64,000 nucleotides of DNA from positions 1,364,001 to 1,428,000 of the forward strand of contig NC_005861.2 in NCBI RefSeq assembly GCF_000011565.2, read 5' to 3'. How positions within the stretch are numbered: the first letter of the stretch is position 1; every line of letters starts with the position of its first letter. A program made the position numbers and the translations under genes. The notes under the pieces were generated by a model that worked only from the letters and a program-made list of their open reading frames with translations, ran no database searches and was not told the DNA's origin. Of the stretch, positions 53,994 to 63,027 are shown piece after piece. This stretch comes from Candidatus Protochlamydia amoebophila UWE25 (GTDB lineage: Bacteria > Chlamydiota > Chlamydiia > Chlamydiales > Parachlamydiaceae).

Positions 53994-55271
53994 TTATTCT
54001 TCCATAAGCCGAATGATCATTTTATTTTTTTTACCCGCAGCTAATAATATTAATCGACTAGAAATCAAACATTCAACGCTAATAATATGATTCTCATCTT
54101 CAATTTTTTTATTATTGATGTATACACCACCATTTCGCAATAAACGTCTTGCTTCACTTTTGCTTGTTTGTAACTTTGTTTCTACAAGTAAATCAATTAG
54201 TTTTTTATTTAAAACATTTTCTAATTTCATTTCACAACTCGGCATATCAGCTGCAAGTTTTTCCAATATATCAGCATTTAAGCTAGTTTGAGAGCCTGGT
54301 GCAACACCTTCTGTGACTTTAATTGCTATTTTAAGTCCTTCTTCTCCATGCACTAAACGTGTAATTTCCTCGGCCAATCTTTTTTGAGCTGTTCGCGGAA
54401 CATAATCTGCTTCTTTCATCATTTGCTCATAATGGCGAATTTCTCCCATATCTAAGAAAGTCAACATACGCATTAAATTAATGACGTCCGCATCCTCTAC
54501 TCGAATCAAATGTTGATAAAATTCATAAGAAGATAATTTATCTGGAGATAACCAAACAGCTCCTTTTTCCGATTTACCAAATTTCTGTCCATCACTTTTA
54601 GTCAGAAGAGGAAATGTAATTCCATAAGCTGGCTTGGCATGCACTTTACGAATTAAATCTGTTCCTGCAGTAATATTCCCCCATTGATCGCTTCCTCCTA
54701 ACTCGACAGTCACGCCATAATTTTCGAATAAATGTAAAAAGTCATAACCTTGCAAAATCTGGTAACAAAATTCTGTAAAACTCATTCCTTCTTCAGAATT
54801 TAATCGTGTCTTTACACTGTCTTTAGCAAGCATAGGACTCAATCGAAATAATTTACCTACATCACGCAAAAAAGAAATAAAAGTAAAATTTTTAAACCAA
54901 TCAAGGTTATTCAAAATGATTGCCGGGGCAGTTGGGTGATTAAAATCTAAGATAGCTTCTAGATTTTTACTTATACCTTTTAGATTGAGTTGAATCTTTT
55001 TTTCATCTAATAGTTGTCTCTCAGCGTTTTTTCCTGATGGATCGCCAATCATTCCAGTTGCTCCTCCCACAATAGCTACTGGAGTATGACCAAACCTTTG
55101 AAACCAAGCAAGACCCATGATAGCAACCAAATTTCCTAAATGTAAGCTATCGGCAGTCGGATCAAATCCACAATAAACTTTAATAGGCTGGTTTGTCAGC
55201 TGACGAATTTCTTCGCTTGTCACAGCATCTATAAACCCGCGCTCTCGTAAAACATCCATTACATTTGTCAT
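53994..55271 (-). CDS. tyrS: Tyrosyl-tRNA synthetase
   Basis: 425 residues, full length. Class I signatures: G-F-D-P-T-A-D-S-L-H-L-G-N (HIGH-type, ~41-44) and K-F-G-K-S (KMSKS-type, ~228-232). G-G-S-D-Q-W-G-N-I-T-A-G and the tyrosine-binding Y-Q-I-L-Q-G-Y-D-F are present. A C-terminal S4 RNA-binding domain (S-K-S-E-A-R-R-L-L-R-N-G-G-V-Y-I-N) follows ~330. An aagga ribosome binding site sits 8 nt before the ATG. Charges tRNA-Tyr. Confidence 0.97.
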   Translation of the reverse strand: MTNVMDVLRERGFIDAVTSEEIRQLTNQPIKVYCGFDPTADSLHLGNLVAIMGLAWFQRFGHTPVAIVGGATGMIGDPSGKNAERQLLDEKKIQLNLKGISKNLEAILDFNHPTAPAIILNNLDWFKNFTFISFLRDVGKLFRLSPMLAKDSVKTRLNSEEGMSFTEFCYQILQGYDFLHLFENYGVTVELGGSDQWGNITAGTDLIRKVHAKPAYGITFPLLTKSDGQKFGKSEKGAVWLSPDKLSSYEFYQHLIRVEDADVINLMRMLTFLDMGEIRHYEQMMKEADYVPRTAQKRLAEEITRLVHGEEGLKIAIKVTEGVAPGSQTSLNADILEKLAADMPSCEMKLENVLNKKLIDLLVETKLQTSKSEARRLLRNGGVYINNKKIEDENHIISVECLISSRLILLAAGKKNKMIIRLMEE

Positions 55272-55803
55272 ATTTAAATCCTTGCCTAAGTGTCGAAAGT
55301 GCCATATCTAAAGTTCAATAATTAATGGTTAACGTTTATTTTTCCATGTCTATGACTAAGTTTTGTATCCCTCAGTTTATTATCTCAATGCGCTTTAGTC
55401 AAATTGGTTTCGACATTTTTCTAGATATGTCCTTTTCTGTCAATGCTTTGATATCGAAATTCTCACTCCTTTTTTCATCAAAGTTATTTTCCATTAAAAA
55501 TATCGCTTTAAAAAACTCTCTTGATGATTATAAAAAATGCCATATGGTAGACTTGATAAATGAATAGAGACTTTTGACTTTTAATTTGAATTAAAAACTT
55601 TATTTATTTGATTTTTTTTTTAAATCCTCTATTCTCCGAACTAAGTCCTAGTTTGAGCATTTTAAACAAATCTACAATGAAAACTTAAATACTTGGACTC
55701 ATAGGAGTTTAAATATCTTTAAAAAAATAAAACGTTTCAACTGACGTTAAAGACTTACATTTGTTATTAAATTTGTATATAAACACCGTAAGGAGGATTT
55801 AAA
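55272..55803. other. Gap upstream of tyrS, possible minus-strand relic
   Basis: The minus strand has a 31-codon frame (M-E-N-N-F-D-E-K-R-S-E-N-F-D-I-K... P-I, stop) followed in frame by more interrupted coding-like sequence to ~55335. It may be a decayed gene upstream of tyrS. Family not recognised. The plus-strand frame over the same bases is Phe/Ser/Ile-rich and looks antisense. The right end holds the aaggagg of the BON lipoprotein gene. Confidence 0.3.
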
Positions 55804-56196
55804 ATGAAAAAACATTTATTTGCTTTGACTGCTCTTTCTTTAGCTTTAACAGCCTGTGAAAATACACATCAAACTAATGCTGACAATACTGCTCGTAATG
55901 CTCGTGATCGTAATGGTCATACTTTAACACCTATAGACCAATCTGAAACCGAAGCAGATCGCGCTATCACACAAAAAATCCGCCAAGCTTTAGTTGAAGA
56001 AGAAACCCTGTCTATAAACGGGAAAAATGTTAAAATTATCACAATTAATGGCGTTGTTACTTTACGTGGGCCCGTCAATAGTGAAGATGAAAAAAATCAA
56101 ATTAGTAAAAAAGCCAAGTCTATTAACGGCGTAAAGAATGTTGATAATCAACTTGAAGTTATACGCGAAATACCTGTTAAAGCTGAAAATCGCTAA
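55804..56196 (+). CDS. BON-domain lipoprotein
   Basis: 130 residues. Signal peptide with lipobox L-T-A-C (Cys 18). A spacer rich in Asn/Asp/Arg precedes one BON domain (~55-122): D-R-A-I-T-Q-K-I-R-Q-A-L, V-K-I-I-T-I-N-G-V-V-T-L-R-G-P-V and I-N-G-V-K-N-V-D-N-Q-L. BON proteins bind phospholipid membranes and respond to envelope stress (OsmY-like). Optimal aaggagg at the start. It is followed by a strong terminator and then by a glycine-zipper stress protein, so an envelope-stress pair is plausible. Confidence 0.9.
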   Translation: MKKHLFALTALSLALTACENTHQTNADNTARNARDRNGHTLTPIDQSETEADRAITQKIRQALVEEETLSINGKNVKIITINGVVTLRGPVNSEDEKNQISKKAKSINGVKNVDNQLEVIREIPVKAENR

Positions 56197-56265
56197 TAAA
56201 ATTTTATCCAAAGGTTGATTTTTTAAGTTAAATCTTTGTATAAAGAGTTTGTGTTTTAATGATTT

Positions 56266-56304
56266 TCAACATCTAGCCTGGTTATCAAACAAGCTAGATG
56301 TTGA
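56266..56304 (+). terminator. Intrinsic terminator after the BON lipoprotein gene
   Basis: Perfect 12-bp stem (tcaacatctagc / gctagatgttga) with 15-nt loop, then atagttttgtt. Located 70 bp after the stop. Good candidate for a rho-independent terminator. Confidence 0.7.
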
Positions 56305-56453
56305 ATAGTTTTGTTAAAGGGTTCTATTTTAATTCATCTTTCCTATTAGTGTGATGAGAGAAAAATTTTAAATTATTTGAATACTTTTCAAGTCATTAAT
56401 CTCTTCCTCTTCTCATAGGTTATAAGATGAGAATTCCAACAAAAGGAGAATTT

Positions 56454-57080
56454 ATGACTAATCAAGCAGTTTACGGAATTTTGTCTACACGTGCTCAGGC
56501 AGAGAAAGCGATTAAAGAAATTGTCGATGCCGGAGTTAGTAAAGCAGACATTTCATTTCTTTCTCCTCAAAATGAAAATTTCCATGAATTCGATAATCTT
56601 TCTGGCGTCCGCAACTGGAGAACAGAAGAACGTCTACCAAATTCTTCAGAACAAACAGCTTCTGAAAAAACAAAAGAGTCGACACCAGGTAACCTAGGTC
56701 ACGAAAAAAACACTAAAGCACCTGAAGGAGCAACAACCGGAGCTACTGCTGGTGGTATTGCGGGTGGTATCCTCGGACTTTTAGCTGGAATTGGGGCCTT
56801 AGCAATTCCGGGAGCTGGGCCATTCATCGCAGCAGGACCTATCATGGCCGCTTTAAGTGGGCTTGGTGCTGGAGGAACAATTGGTGGAATTATTGGCGCT
56901 TTAGTTGGTGGTGGTATTCCTGAATATGAAGCTAAACGTTATGAGAACCGTTTAAAATCTGGTGGAATTTTGCTAGCGGTTCGTGCAAATTCAGATGATT
57001 TAGTTAAACGTGTTAAAGAAATCATGAAGCAAAACAATGCTGAAGATATTACTGCTTCTTCAGAAGCTTCTTCTACATAA
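56454..57080 (+). CDS. General-stress-type protein with glycine-zipper membrane segment
   Basis: 208 residues from the ATG at 56454, preceded by aaaggag; the frame also begins at 56427 but without a ribosome binding site. The N-terminal domain (V-Y-G-I-L-S-T-R-A-Q-A-E-K-A-I, then G-V-S-K-A-D-I-S-F-L) is the YflT/17M-like or DUF1269 type. Residues ~85-155 are Gly/Ala-rich (G-G-I-A-G-G-I-L-G-L-L-A-G, G-A-G-P-F-I-A-A-G), a glycine zipper likely to insert in membranes. The C-terminal part repeats the alpha/beta motif. Possibly a stress or envelope protein; function not proven. Confidence 0.8.
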   Translation: MTNQAVYGILSTRAQAEKAIKEIVDAGVSKADISFLSPQNENFHEFDNLSGVRNWRTEERLPNSSEQTASEKTKESTPGNLGHEKNTKAPEGATTGATAGGIAGGILGLLAGIGALAIPGAGPFIAAGPIMAALSGLGAGGTIGGIIGALVGGGIPEYEAKRYENRLKSGGILLAVRANSDDLVKRVKEIMKQNNAEDITASSEASST

Positions 57081-57092
57081 CAGTAGATAGAA

Positions 57093-57124
57093 CAGTTGTT
57101 GCTGAATGTTTTCAGCAACAACTG
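57093..57124. terminator. Bidirectional hairpin between convergent genes
   Basis: Perfect 14-bp stem (cagttgttgctgaa / ttcagcaacaactg) with a 4-nt loop, 12 bp after the plus-strand stress gene and 20 bp beyond the stop of the minus-strand NIF3 gene. No T run on either side, but position and stability suit a shared terminator. Confidence 0.6.
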
Positions 57125-57143
57125 GAAATCAGAAAACTCATAT

Positions 57144-57902
57144 TTAAAAAGGGTTAAATGCGTCTAAAAATAAACAAGGCGTTTTTAATTGTTCTTCTAA
57201 ATATTTGGCTAATGCCTGCGGACCTACACGTTCAGTCGCAGAATGCCCTAATGCATAAAAATTAATTTTTTCTTCAAATGCCTGATGCCAAGTAGGCTCA
57301 TCAAAGCTTCCCGTGATGAAAGCATCTACCCGATCTCGACCTGCGTCTAAAATAGATTTATGAGCTCCCCCCGACACTAAAGCTAAAGTTTGAATAAGCT
57401 CTGGCCCTCCCAAAGCACAGTTAGCAGAATGTTGATAATACCTTTCCAGGTTTGCTTTAACAATCTCTCGTTTTGTCGGTTTAATTTTTCCTTTGACGCC
57501 AATTGGAATTCCATTCATAAAGGCGAAGGGTTCTAACTTTTCCCATCCCAAGTCATGAGCTGCCTTCCAATTATTGCCTAATATAAGATGCTTATCTAAG
57601 GGCAAATGGTATGCGAAAAGAGAAACCCCGGATTTCAGTAAAGTAAAAAGCTTTTCCCTTTTAGTTCCTTCGATCACATAACTATCTCTTTGCCAAAAAA
57701 TTCCATGGTGAACAATAAGTGCGTCCACATTTTTTTCTATGGCCATTTGAATCGTATTTAAACTTGCTGAGACAGCTGTTGCTAAAATTTTTATTTCGCT
57801 TTTTCCTTCCACTTGTAAACCATTCGGACAATAATCTATCAAACCTTCTTCCGGAAAAATTTGAGTCAATAACTCTTTCAAATTTCTTAATTTTATCATC
57901 AC
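57144..57902 (-). CDS. NIF3/YbgI-family protein with dinuclear metal site
   Basis: 252 residues of the NIF3 family (GTP cyclohydrolase I type 2-like; exact activity unsettled). Metal-ligand motifs are all present: V-H-H-G-I-F-W (~66), A-Y-H-L-P-L-D (~97) and, near the end, A-L-G-H-S-A-T-E-R-V-G (His/Glu). The opening L-L-T-Q-I-F-P-E-E with D-Y-C-P-N-G-L-Q-V-E-G is typical. Length is normal for the short form without insertion domain. Known from pathogenic chlamydiae near the groE region, consistent with this neighbourhood. Confidence 0.92.
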   Translation of the reverse strand: MMIKLRNLKELLTQIFPEEGLIDYCPNGLQVEGKSEIKILATAVSASLNTIQMAIEKNVDALIVHHGIFWQRDSYVIEGTKREKLFTLLKSGVSLFAYHLPLDKHLILGNNWKAAHDLGWEKLEPFAFMNGIPIGVKGKIKPTKREIVKANLERYYQHSANCALGGPELIQTLALVSGGAHKSILDAGRDRVDAFITGSFDEPTWHQAFEEKINFYALGHSATERVGPQALAKYLEEQLKTPCLFLDAFNPF

Positions 57903-58211
57903 AAGTTTTCCTGTTGTGGAGATGCGGCGTTACTATAAGTTTTGAGTCTGCTTCTGCGCGATTAGCCCCCCTTTTAGCTTATACAAAAGGATAAAAAACT
58001 GCAGTAAAGTTAATATAATAACCACTAAATTTTTATATATCCAAATCAAAAAAAATGCTGACCCTAAAAACTTTTCCTAATATAAAGCTTTAACATATGA
58101 TGAATCGCATAGACCATCATTCCAAATTTACTTTTACACAACTTTTTCGCCAATTTTATAAATTTCTCAAATTAGATGATGGATAAGACCACGTAAAAAA
58201 AAGATTTTTGA
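57903..58211. other. Intergenic stretch, no gene seen
   Basis: Only a 29-codon plus-strand frame (from 58098, M-M-N-R-I-D-H-H-S-K) without ribosome binding site stands out. No RNA gene or strong hairpin. Confidence 0.35.
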
Positions 58212-59066
58212 ATGAATAGAAAGAAAATAAAAAAGCTCATTTATTTTTCTCTAGGTTGGTTAAGCTTAATAAACAGCGTCAACAGCGATATTATTTCTTT
58301 AGAACAAAAAAAATCTTTTTATCGTTTTCCTAAAAAAAATCCAAAGCCTCTCGGAGATACTCCTTTATCACATGACGACTTCGTTAGATTATTTTTATCT
58401 CCATTTTTTATATCTCCTCATCATCTTACAGCAGTTTTTTTGAAATCATTTGAAAAACAATTCATGGAGGGAATATGTCAACCTGATTTATTGACTACTT
58501 ACGGATTTGAAATCTTAAAAAATCATTATTTACGTACTGTTGTTAAACACCCAGCAATCCCTGGTTACATCTTTAAAATTGCTTGCCAAGGACATATTCC
58601 TCATGAAACGCATTACAATGAATGGACAATGCGTATCACTGGATCGCAAACGATTGAGGCTAGTATCAAAGCATTTAATTTTGAGGATATATTTAGCGTA
58701 CCAAAAAAATGGCTTTATCCTTTACCGAAGTCAAACTCTTTGAATGAAACCTGGTACATTTTAATTGCTGAAGATATGTATCCACTATTTGACAAAGAAA
58801 ATGTTAAACAATGGAAACAAATGGATGCTTCTACACTCGATAAAATTTTTAAAATGGTTTGTCATTTAAAATTATGGGATACCCATTTTCAAAATTTAGT
58901 ATTTACTGAAACAGGAAAATTAGCTTTTGTAGATACCAAACATTGGGGAACGTACAAACCTTTGTTTGCAAGTAATGAGTGGTTATGGAACAGAATTTAT
59001 CCTGCTTTAAATACAGAGATGCAAGCCTATTGGTTGTCCCTTTGGGGCATAAATTTCTCTGATTAA
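58212..59066 (+). CDS. Exported protein with kinase-like catalytic end
   Basis: 284 residues. A signal peptide or anchor spans ~8-25. The C-terminal half has L-W-D-T-H-F-Q-N-L-V-F-T-E-T-G-K-L-A-F-V-D-T-K (~218-241), which mimics the catalytic loop (D...N) plus DFG-like strand (V-D-T) of kinase-fold phosphotransferases. Earlier, Y-I-F-K-I-A-C (~121) could supply the ATP-binding lysine. The protein at 36706-37662 has similar ordering. Enzymatic activity uncertain; a pseudokinase is possible. It is followed 28 bp later by rpiA with its own ribosome binding site. Confidence 0.6.
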   Translation: MNRKKIKKLIYFSLGWLSLINSVNSDIISLEQKKSFYRFPKKNPKPLGDTPLSHDDFVRLFLSPFFISPHHLTAVFLKSFEKQFMEGICQPDLLTTYGFEILKNHYLRTVVKHPAIPGYIFKIACQGHIPHETHYNEWTMRITGSQTIEASIKAFNFEDIFSVPKKWLYPLPKSNSLNETWYILIAEDMYPLFDKENVKQWKQMDASTLDKIFKMVCHLKLWDTHFQNLVFTETGKLAFVDTKHWGTYKPLFASNEWLWNRIYPALNTEMQAYWLSLWGINFSD

Positions 59067-59094
59067 TAAGCTTATTTTTGACAAGGAATTTTAT

Positions 59095-59793
59095 ATGACA
59101 CAAACAAACGATTCGCCATCCATTAAAGCAAAAAAGGCAGCTGCCCTTAAAGCTGTAGAATTTGTTCAAGATCAAATGATTATTGGTTTAGGAACAGGTT
59201 CCACAATAGCCTACTTCATTGAAGCTTTGGGTAAGCGCTGTCAAGCAGGCCTAAAAATAACTGCAATTGCCTCTTCAGAACGATCCATGCGGCAGGCTCG
59301 ATTGGTTGGCATTCCTATTGTCGATTCAGACACTATTTTAGAATTAGATTTAACAATCGATGGAGCGGACGAAATAGATCCTCTCAAACAGATGATTAAA
59401 GGAGGAGGAGGAGCTCTTTTACGAGAAAAACTCATTGCCTCAGCAAGTAAAGAAATGATCGTTGTTATCGATGAGACTAAACTTGTGAATAAATTAGGAA
59501 AATTTCCCGTAGCTACCGAGATTTCAATATTTACATTTCGTCATATAGTAAAAAAACTTAAGGATCACGGTTATTGCGGATCGTTACGAGTTAATCAAGA
59601 TCAGAGTTTGTATCGTACAGATAATGGAAATTATATTTTTGATATTTGTTTTCCTGAACCTATTGACAATCCTATTTTTGAACATAATCGGCTTAAAAGT
59701 TTTGCCGGGGTTTTAGAAACTGGCCTTTTTTTTAATTTAGCAGGGCGTGTTATCATTGGATACCAAAATGGAATGACTAAAATTGTTGCATGA
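59095..59793 (+). CDS. rpiA: Ribose-5-phosphate isomerase A
   Basis: 232 residues. Interconverts ribose 5-phosphate and ribulose 5-phosphate in the pentose phosphate pathway. Family motifs: G-L-G-T-G-S-T (~32), S-S-E-R-S (~62), D-G-A-D-E-I-D (~86-92), K-G-G-G-G-A-L-L-R-E-K (~101; catalytic Glu) and the C-terminal F-E-H-N-R-L-K-S-F-A-G-V-L-E-T-G-L-F. Ribosome binding site aagga. With deoC decayed, this window retains only the core pentose step. Confidence 0.96.
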   Translation: MTQTNDSPSIKAKKAAALKAVEFVQDQMIIGLGTGSTIAYFIEALGKRCQAGLKITAIASSERSMRQARLVGIPIVDSDTILELDLTIDGADEIDPLKQMIKGGGGALLREKLIASASKEMIVVIDETKLVNKLGKFPVATEISIFTFRHIVKKLKDHGYCGSLRVNQDQSLYRTDNGNYIFDICFPEPIDNPIFEHNRLKSFAGVLETGLFFNLAGRVIIGYQNGMTKIVA

Positions 59794-59910
59794 CTTATAA
59801 AAAAAATGCTTATTTATTAAAATAATAGATTTTTTCTTCAAAGAATTAGGATAGTATAAAGAAATCTCATTAAATATGATTAATTAGACTAATCAGACAA
59901 AAGGGCTTAT

Positions 59911-60324
59911 ATGCAATCTGAACTCATTCAACTTAACTTTGATAAAATCATGCAAACGCGATCTTATACAGTTGTTATTTTAGGAACCGCTGAAAAACGA
60001 TTTGCCGTTTATACGGACCCTCAAATTGGTAAAACCCTACAAATGTTTTTGACTGAAGCGGAAAGACTAAGGCCTCTAACACATGATTTAATAGATAAAA
60101 TTTTTAACGGTTTAGATATTTCAGTTAAACAAGTAGTTATCAATGACGTTCAAGATACAATTTACTTCGCAAGACTTTTTTTAGAACAAAATATTGGAGA
60201 AATGAAACATATTCTAGAAATCGATGCTCGTCCTAGTGATTGCTTAACTTTAGCCTTGATGAATAATGCACCTGTCTATTGTACAAAAGAGGTGTTAGAA
60301 AAAACAATTGCAGTTGAAGAATAA
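59911..60324 (+). CDS. Bifunctional-nuclease-family (BFN, DUF151) protein
   Basis: 137 residues. Typical DUF151 features: V-V-I-L-G-T-A-E-K-R-F-A-V-Y at ~22, I-G-K-T-L-Q-M-F-L, a central D-L-I-D-K-I-F, V-I-N-D-V-Q-D-T-I-Y-F-A-R-L and the strongly conserved E-I-D-A-R-P-S-D-C-L-T-L-A-L (~107). Family members are reported to have nuclease activity in plants; bacterial roles are unclear. It is followed by a hairpin and convergent with the HPr gene. Confidence 0.88.
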   Translation: MQSELIQLNFDKIMQTRSYTVVILGTAEKRFAVYTDPQIGKTLQMFLTEAERLRPLTHDLIDKIFNGLDISVKQVVINDVQDTIYFARLFLEQNIGEMKHILEIDARPSDCLTLALMNNAPVYCTKEVLEKTIAVEE

Positions 60325-60328
60325 CTTT

Positions 60329-60366
60329 AACAAAGATTTTTGCAAAGCTAAGCAAAAACCTTTGTT
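60329..60366. terminator. Hairpin terminator between BFN and HPr genes
   Basis: Arms aacaaag-attttt-gc and gc-aaaaacc-tttgtt pair with one mismatch/bulge around a short loop, followed by tttt on the plus strand. Starts 5 bp after the BFN stop; likely also serves the convergent minus-strand HPr gene. Confidence 0.65.
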
Positions 60367-60377
60367 TTTAAAAACGA

Positions 60378-60671
60378 TTAATATTTAATATAAAAATTAT
60401 TGTTAGCAAGTTCAATAATAGATTCTACAGCTTCTTGAGCATCCACTCCTTCTGCTTCAATCCCAATTTTAGCCCCTTTTGAAGCAGCTAACATTAAAAC
60501 GCCAAGTAATGATTTTGCATTAACAGCAAGCTTTTGATATTTCAAGAAAACTTGAGATCTAAAACTATTTGCGCACTTTACAAGTTCTGTTGAAGGTCTT
60601 GTATGAAGTCCTCGATCGTTACTAACAATAAATTTTCCCTTAACAACAGACTTTTCAGTTGTTTTCAGCAT
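60378..60671 (-). CDS. ptsH: Phosphocarrier protein HPr
   Basis: 97 residues, with a ~10-residue N-terminal extension over the ~88-aa standard. The phosphorylation-site motif is G-L-H-T-R-P-S with His at residue 23, and the regulatory-serine region is N-A-K-S-L-L-G-V-L-M-L with Ser at residue 54, as targeted by HPr kinase. Chlamydiae keep HPr, enzyme I and HPr kinase with few or no sugar permeases, so a regulatory rather than transport role is likely. A gaggag ribosome binding site supports the start. Confidence 0.94.
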   Translation of the reverse strand: MLKTTEKSVVKGKFIVSNDRGLHTRPSTELVKCANSFRSQVFLKYQKLAVNAKSLLGVLMLAASKGAKIGIEAEGVDAQEAVESIIELANNNFYIKY

Positions 60672-61103
60672 ATTTAACTCCTCTCAACACTTTACCTTTT
60701 TGCTTTTTCTTAATCAGTTAATGGGAAAAATTAAAATTTATATTTTTTTAATTCGCTGAATTAAAGAAGAAACAGACCAGTAAAGCTTATTATTATTCAA
60801 CTTAAGAAACTAATTATCAAAAATTTGAATTTGTTAAAAACAGATTCTCAAACCATTTAATTATGTATAATCCAAATTATCTAATGAAATTCACTTGAAA
60901 ACTAACGAATTTCTTAAAAAAAACCAAGTTTTTATTAATGATCTTTAAAACTTATTCATCAATCATCTTTTTTTTGAAATTTTAGCTTTTATTTTCATCA
61001 AAATATTCCCTTTAAACTAAAAAACTAATACTATCACCAGTTTTAAAAAACTTTATCGAAAATAAAGCATTATTGATATTTCTTGAAACAAAGGAAGCTA
61101 AAT
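60672..61103. other. Intergenic stretch between divergent genes
   Basis: AT-rich, no frame or RNA gene I can support. It contains the promoters of ptsH and pepF; the pepF ribosome binding site aaagga ends it. Confidence 0.4.
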
Positions 61104-62927
61104 ATGACTAAATCTCGCGAAGAAGTTTCATTAAGTGACCGTTGGAATGTAGAAGAACTTTATCTTTCTCATGAAGCTTGGGAACAAGCTTTTCAAACAT
61201 TTTCTAATGCTGGAAGCCAGCAAACATCACTTTGCCCTGCTATCCAAGCTTTACAAGGTTCACTTCACCGAGGCCCTGAATATGTTAAAAATACTCTAGA
61301 TTTAATGATGAGCATGGATCGAGAGCTTTCTAAGCTTTACACATATGCTCATTTACGTCATGACGAGGATATTGCGAATCCAATATTTAAAAAATCTTAT
61401 GAGCAAATTCTGACTATTGCTCACAAGTTTTCTCAAGAAATTTCTTGGTTTCAACCTGAATTGCTTGCTCTATCTAATGAACAATTAGAAGAATATTTAA
61501 ACTCTCCTGCTTTAGTCGCTTATAAATTTCATTTAGAAAAAATTATCCGCACCAAAAAGCATACATTATCGTTCGAAAATGAAAAATTACTAGCTTTTGC
61601 CGGTCAAGCTTTGCAAACATCTTATAAAGCGTTTAATGCAATTAGTGATGCGGATTTTAAATTTGCTCCTATCAAAGATGATAAAGGAAGCGAACATGCC
61701 CTGTCTCATGCTACTTATAGTCTATATATTCGAGACCAAGATCGCTTTTTGAGAGAAAAAGCCTTTAACCAGTATCATCATCAGTATTTAGCTTATGAAA
61801 ATACTCTTTGTGAACTCCTTTCGGGTCAAGTGCAAAATCATCTTTTTCAAGCACGTTCTAGACATTATACTTCCTGCTTAGAATCAGCCTTATTCCCTAA
61901 AAATATACCCACATCTGTTTACCATGCTTTAATTGAGGCTGTAACAGAAAAAATCTCAGTTTTACATCGGTATATGGGCTTGCGCAAAAGAATCTTGAAA
62001 TTAGACCAACTCCATCTTTACGATATTTACGTCCCTCTAACTAGTGCCGTGGATATTCGTTTATCTTATAAAGAGGCAGAAGATATTGTCATTGAATCTG
62101 TCGCTCCTCTCGGTTCCGAATATCAATCTTTATTGGCGAAAGGATTAAAAGAAGAGCGTTGGGTAGATCGCTACGAAAACCAAAATAAGCGTTCGGGTGC
62201 TTATTCTAGTGGATGTTTTGACAGTATGCCTTATATTCTTATGAATTATAAGAATCTTTTAAGAGATGTATTTACATTGGCTCATGAAGCTGGCCATAGC
62301 ATGCACAGCCTTTATAGTCGCCGCACACAACCCTATCAATATAGCGACTATCCTATTTTCTTAGCAGAAGTCGCTTCAACTTTTAATGAAGATCTTTTGA
62401 GTCGTTTACTTATTAATCGCTGTCAAGATCCTATTGAGAAAATTTTCTTAGTCAATCAAAAAGTTGAGGATATTCGAGCCACTTTATTTAGACAAACAAT
62501 GTTTGCTGAATTTGAACTTTTAATCCATGAACAAGTAGAACAAGATATTCCTCTCACACCTCAGCTTCTTAAACAAGAATATCGCAAACTCAATCATAAA
62601 TATTTTGGCCCCGACGTTATAATTGATAAAGCAATCGATATTGAATGGGCTCGTATTCCTCATTTTTATTATAATTTTTATGTATTTCAGTATGCAACTG
62701 GGATTAGTGCAGCTCTTGCCATAGCAGACAAAGTTGTTAATGGTCAACAACAAGATCGTGAAAACTATCTGAACTTTCTAAAAGGAGGCTGCAGCCAATA
62801 CCCTATTGAAATGTTAAAGATGGCAGGTATTGACATGGAATCTCCCCTTCCAGTCAAATCTACTATTCAAAAATTTGATCAACTTCTGAATGAACTTGAA
62901 TCTTTATTGACGGACGTCAAAGTCTAG
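61104..62927 (+). CDS. pepF: Oligoendopeptidase F (M3B metallopeptidase)
   Basis: 607 residues from the ATG at 61104, with aaagga upstream; the open frame extends to 61083 through the ribosome binding site itself. Thimet-like M3 zinc site H-E-A-G-H at ~394-398, with the third ligand Glu in L-A-E-V-A-S-T-F-N-E ~25-30 residues later. Other signatures include W-N-V-E-E-L-Y at the N-terminus, G-A-Y-S-S-G, and Y-Q-Y-S-D-Y-P before the Glu. Degrades cytosolic oligopeptides. A terminator follows and then the groE operon. Confidence 0.95.
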   Translation: MTKSREEVSLSDRWNVEELYLSHEAWEQAFQTFSNAGSQQTSLCPAIQALQGSLHRGPEYVKNTLDLMMSMDRELSKLYTYAHLRHDEDIANPIFKKSYEQILTIAHKFSQEISWFQPELLALSNEQLEEYLNSPALVAYKFHLEKIIRTKKHTLSFENEKLLAFAGQALQTSYKAFNAISDADFKFAPIKDDKGSEHALSHATYSLYIRDQDRFLREKAFNQYHHQYLAYENTLCELLSGQVQNHLFQARSRHYTSCLESALFPKNIPTSVYHALIEAVTEKISVLHRYMGLRKRILKLDQLHLYDIYVPLTSAVDIRLSYKEAEDIVIESVAPLGSEYQSLLAKGLKEERWVDRYENQNKRSGAYSSGCFDSMPYILMNYKNLLRDVFTLAHEAGHSMHSLYSRRTQPYQYSDYPIFLAEVASTFNEDLLSRLLINRCQDPIEKIFLVNQKVEDIRATLFRQTMFAEFELLIHEQVEQDIPLTPQLLKQEYRKLNHKYFGPDVIIDKAIDIEWARIPHFYYNFYVFQYATGISAALAIADKVVNGQQQDRENYLNFLKGGCSQYPIEMLKMAGIDMESPLPVKSTIQKFDQLLNELESLLTDVKV

Positions 62928-62938
62928 CCTACCTAATT

Positions 62939-62967
62939 GCCGACAAAGAAATGGGTTTCTTGTCGGC
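62939..62967 (+). terminator. Terminator after pepF
   Basis: G/C-rich hairpin: gccgacaaagaaa pairs with tttcttgtcggc around a tggg loop (one bulged A), 11 bp after the pepF stop. It separates pepF from the groE promoter. Confidence 0.75.
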
Positions 62968-62995
62968 ATGTTAACTTTAGTTAGAAACCAAAAAA

Positions 62996-63022
62996 TTAGC
63001 AATTAAGTTGATTCACTGCTAA
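62996..63022. promoter_or_regulatory. CIRCE-like HrcA operator upstream of groES (degenerate)
   Basis: ttagcaatt-9 nt-cactgctaa has the exact 9-9-9 layout of CIRCE (TTAGCACTC-N9-GAGTGCTAA), matching 14 of 18 arm bases, with outer six bases of each arm intact. It sits just before a -35-like ttgcta, where HrcA repression would be expected. Inner arm bases differ, so binding may be weak. Confidence 0.6.
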
Positions 63023-63027
63023 TTCAC

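Noticed and set aside
55325-55567. 80-codon plus-strand frame upstream of tyrS
   Set aside because: Phe/Ser/Ile-rich composition and no ribosome binding site; the minus strand looks more coding-like there, though broken.
58098-58187. 29-codon frame before the kinase-like gene at 58.2 kb
   Set aside because: No ribosome binding site and no family; too short to support.
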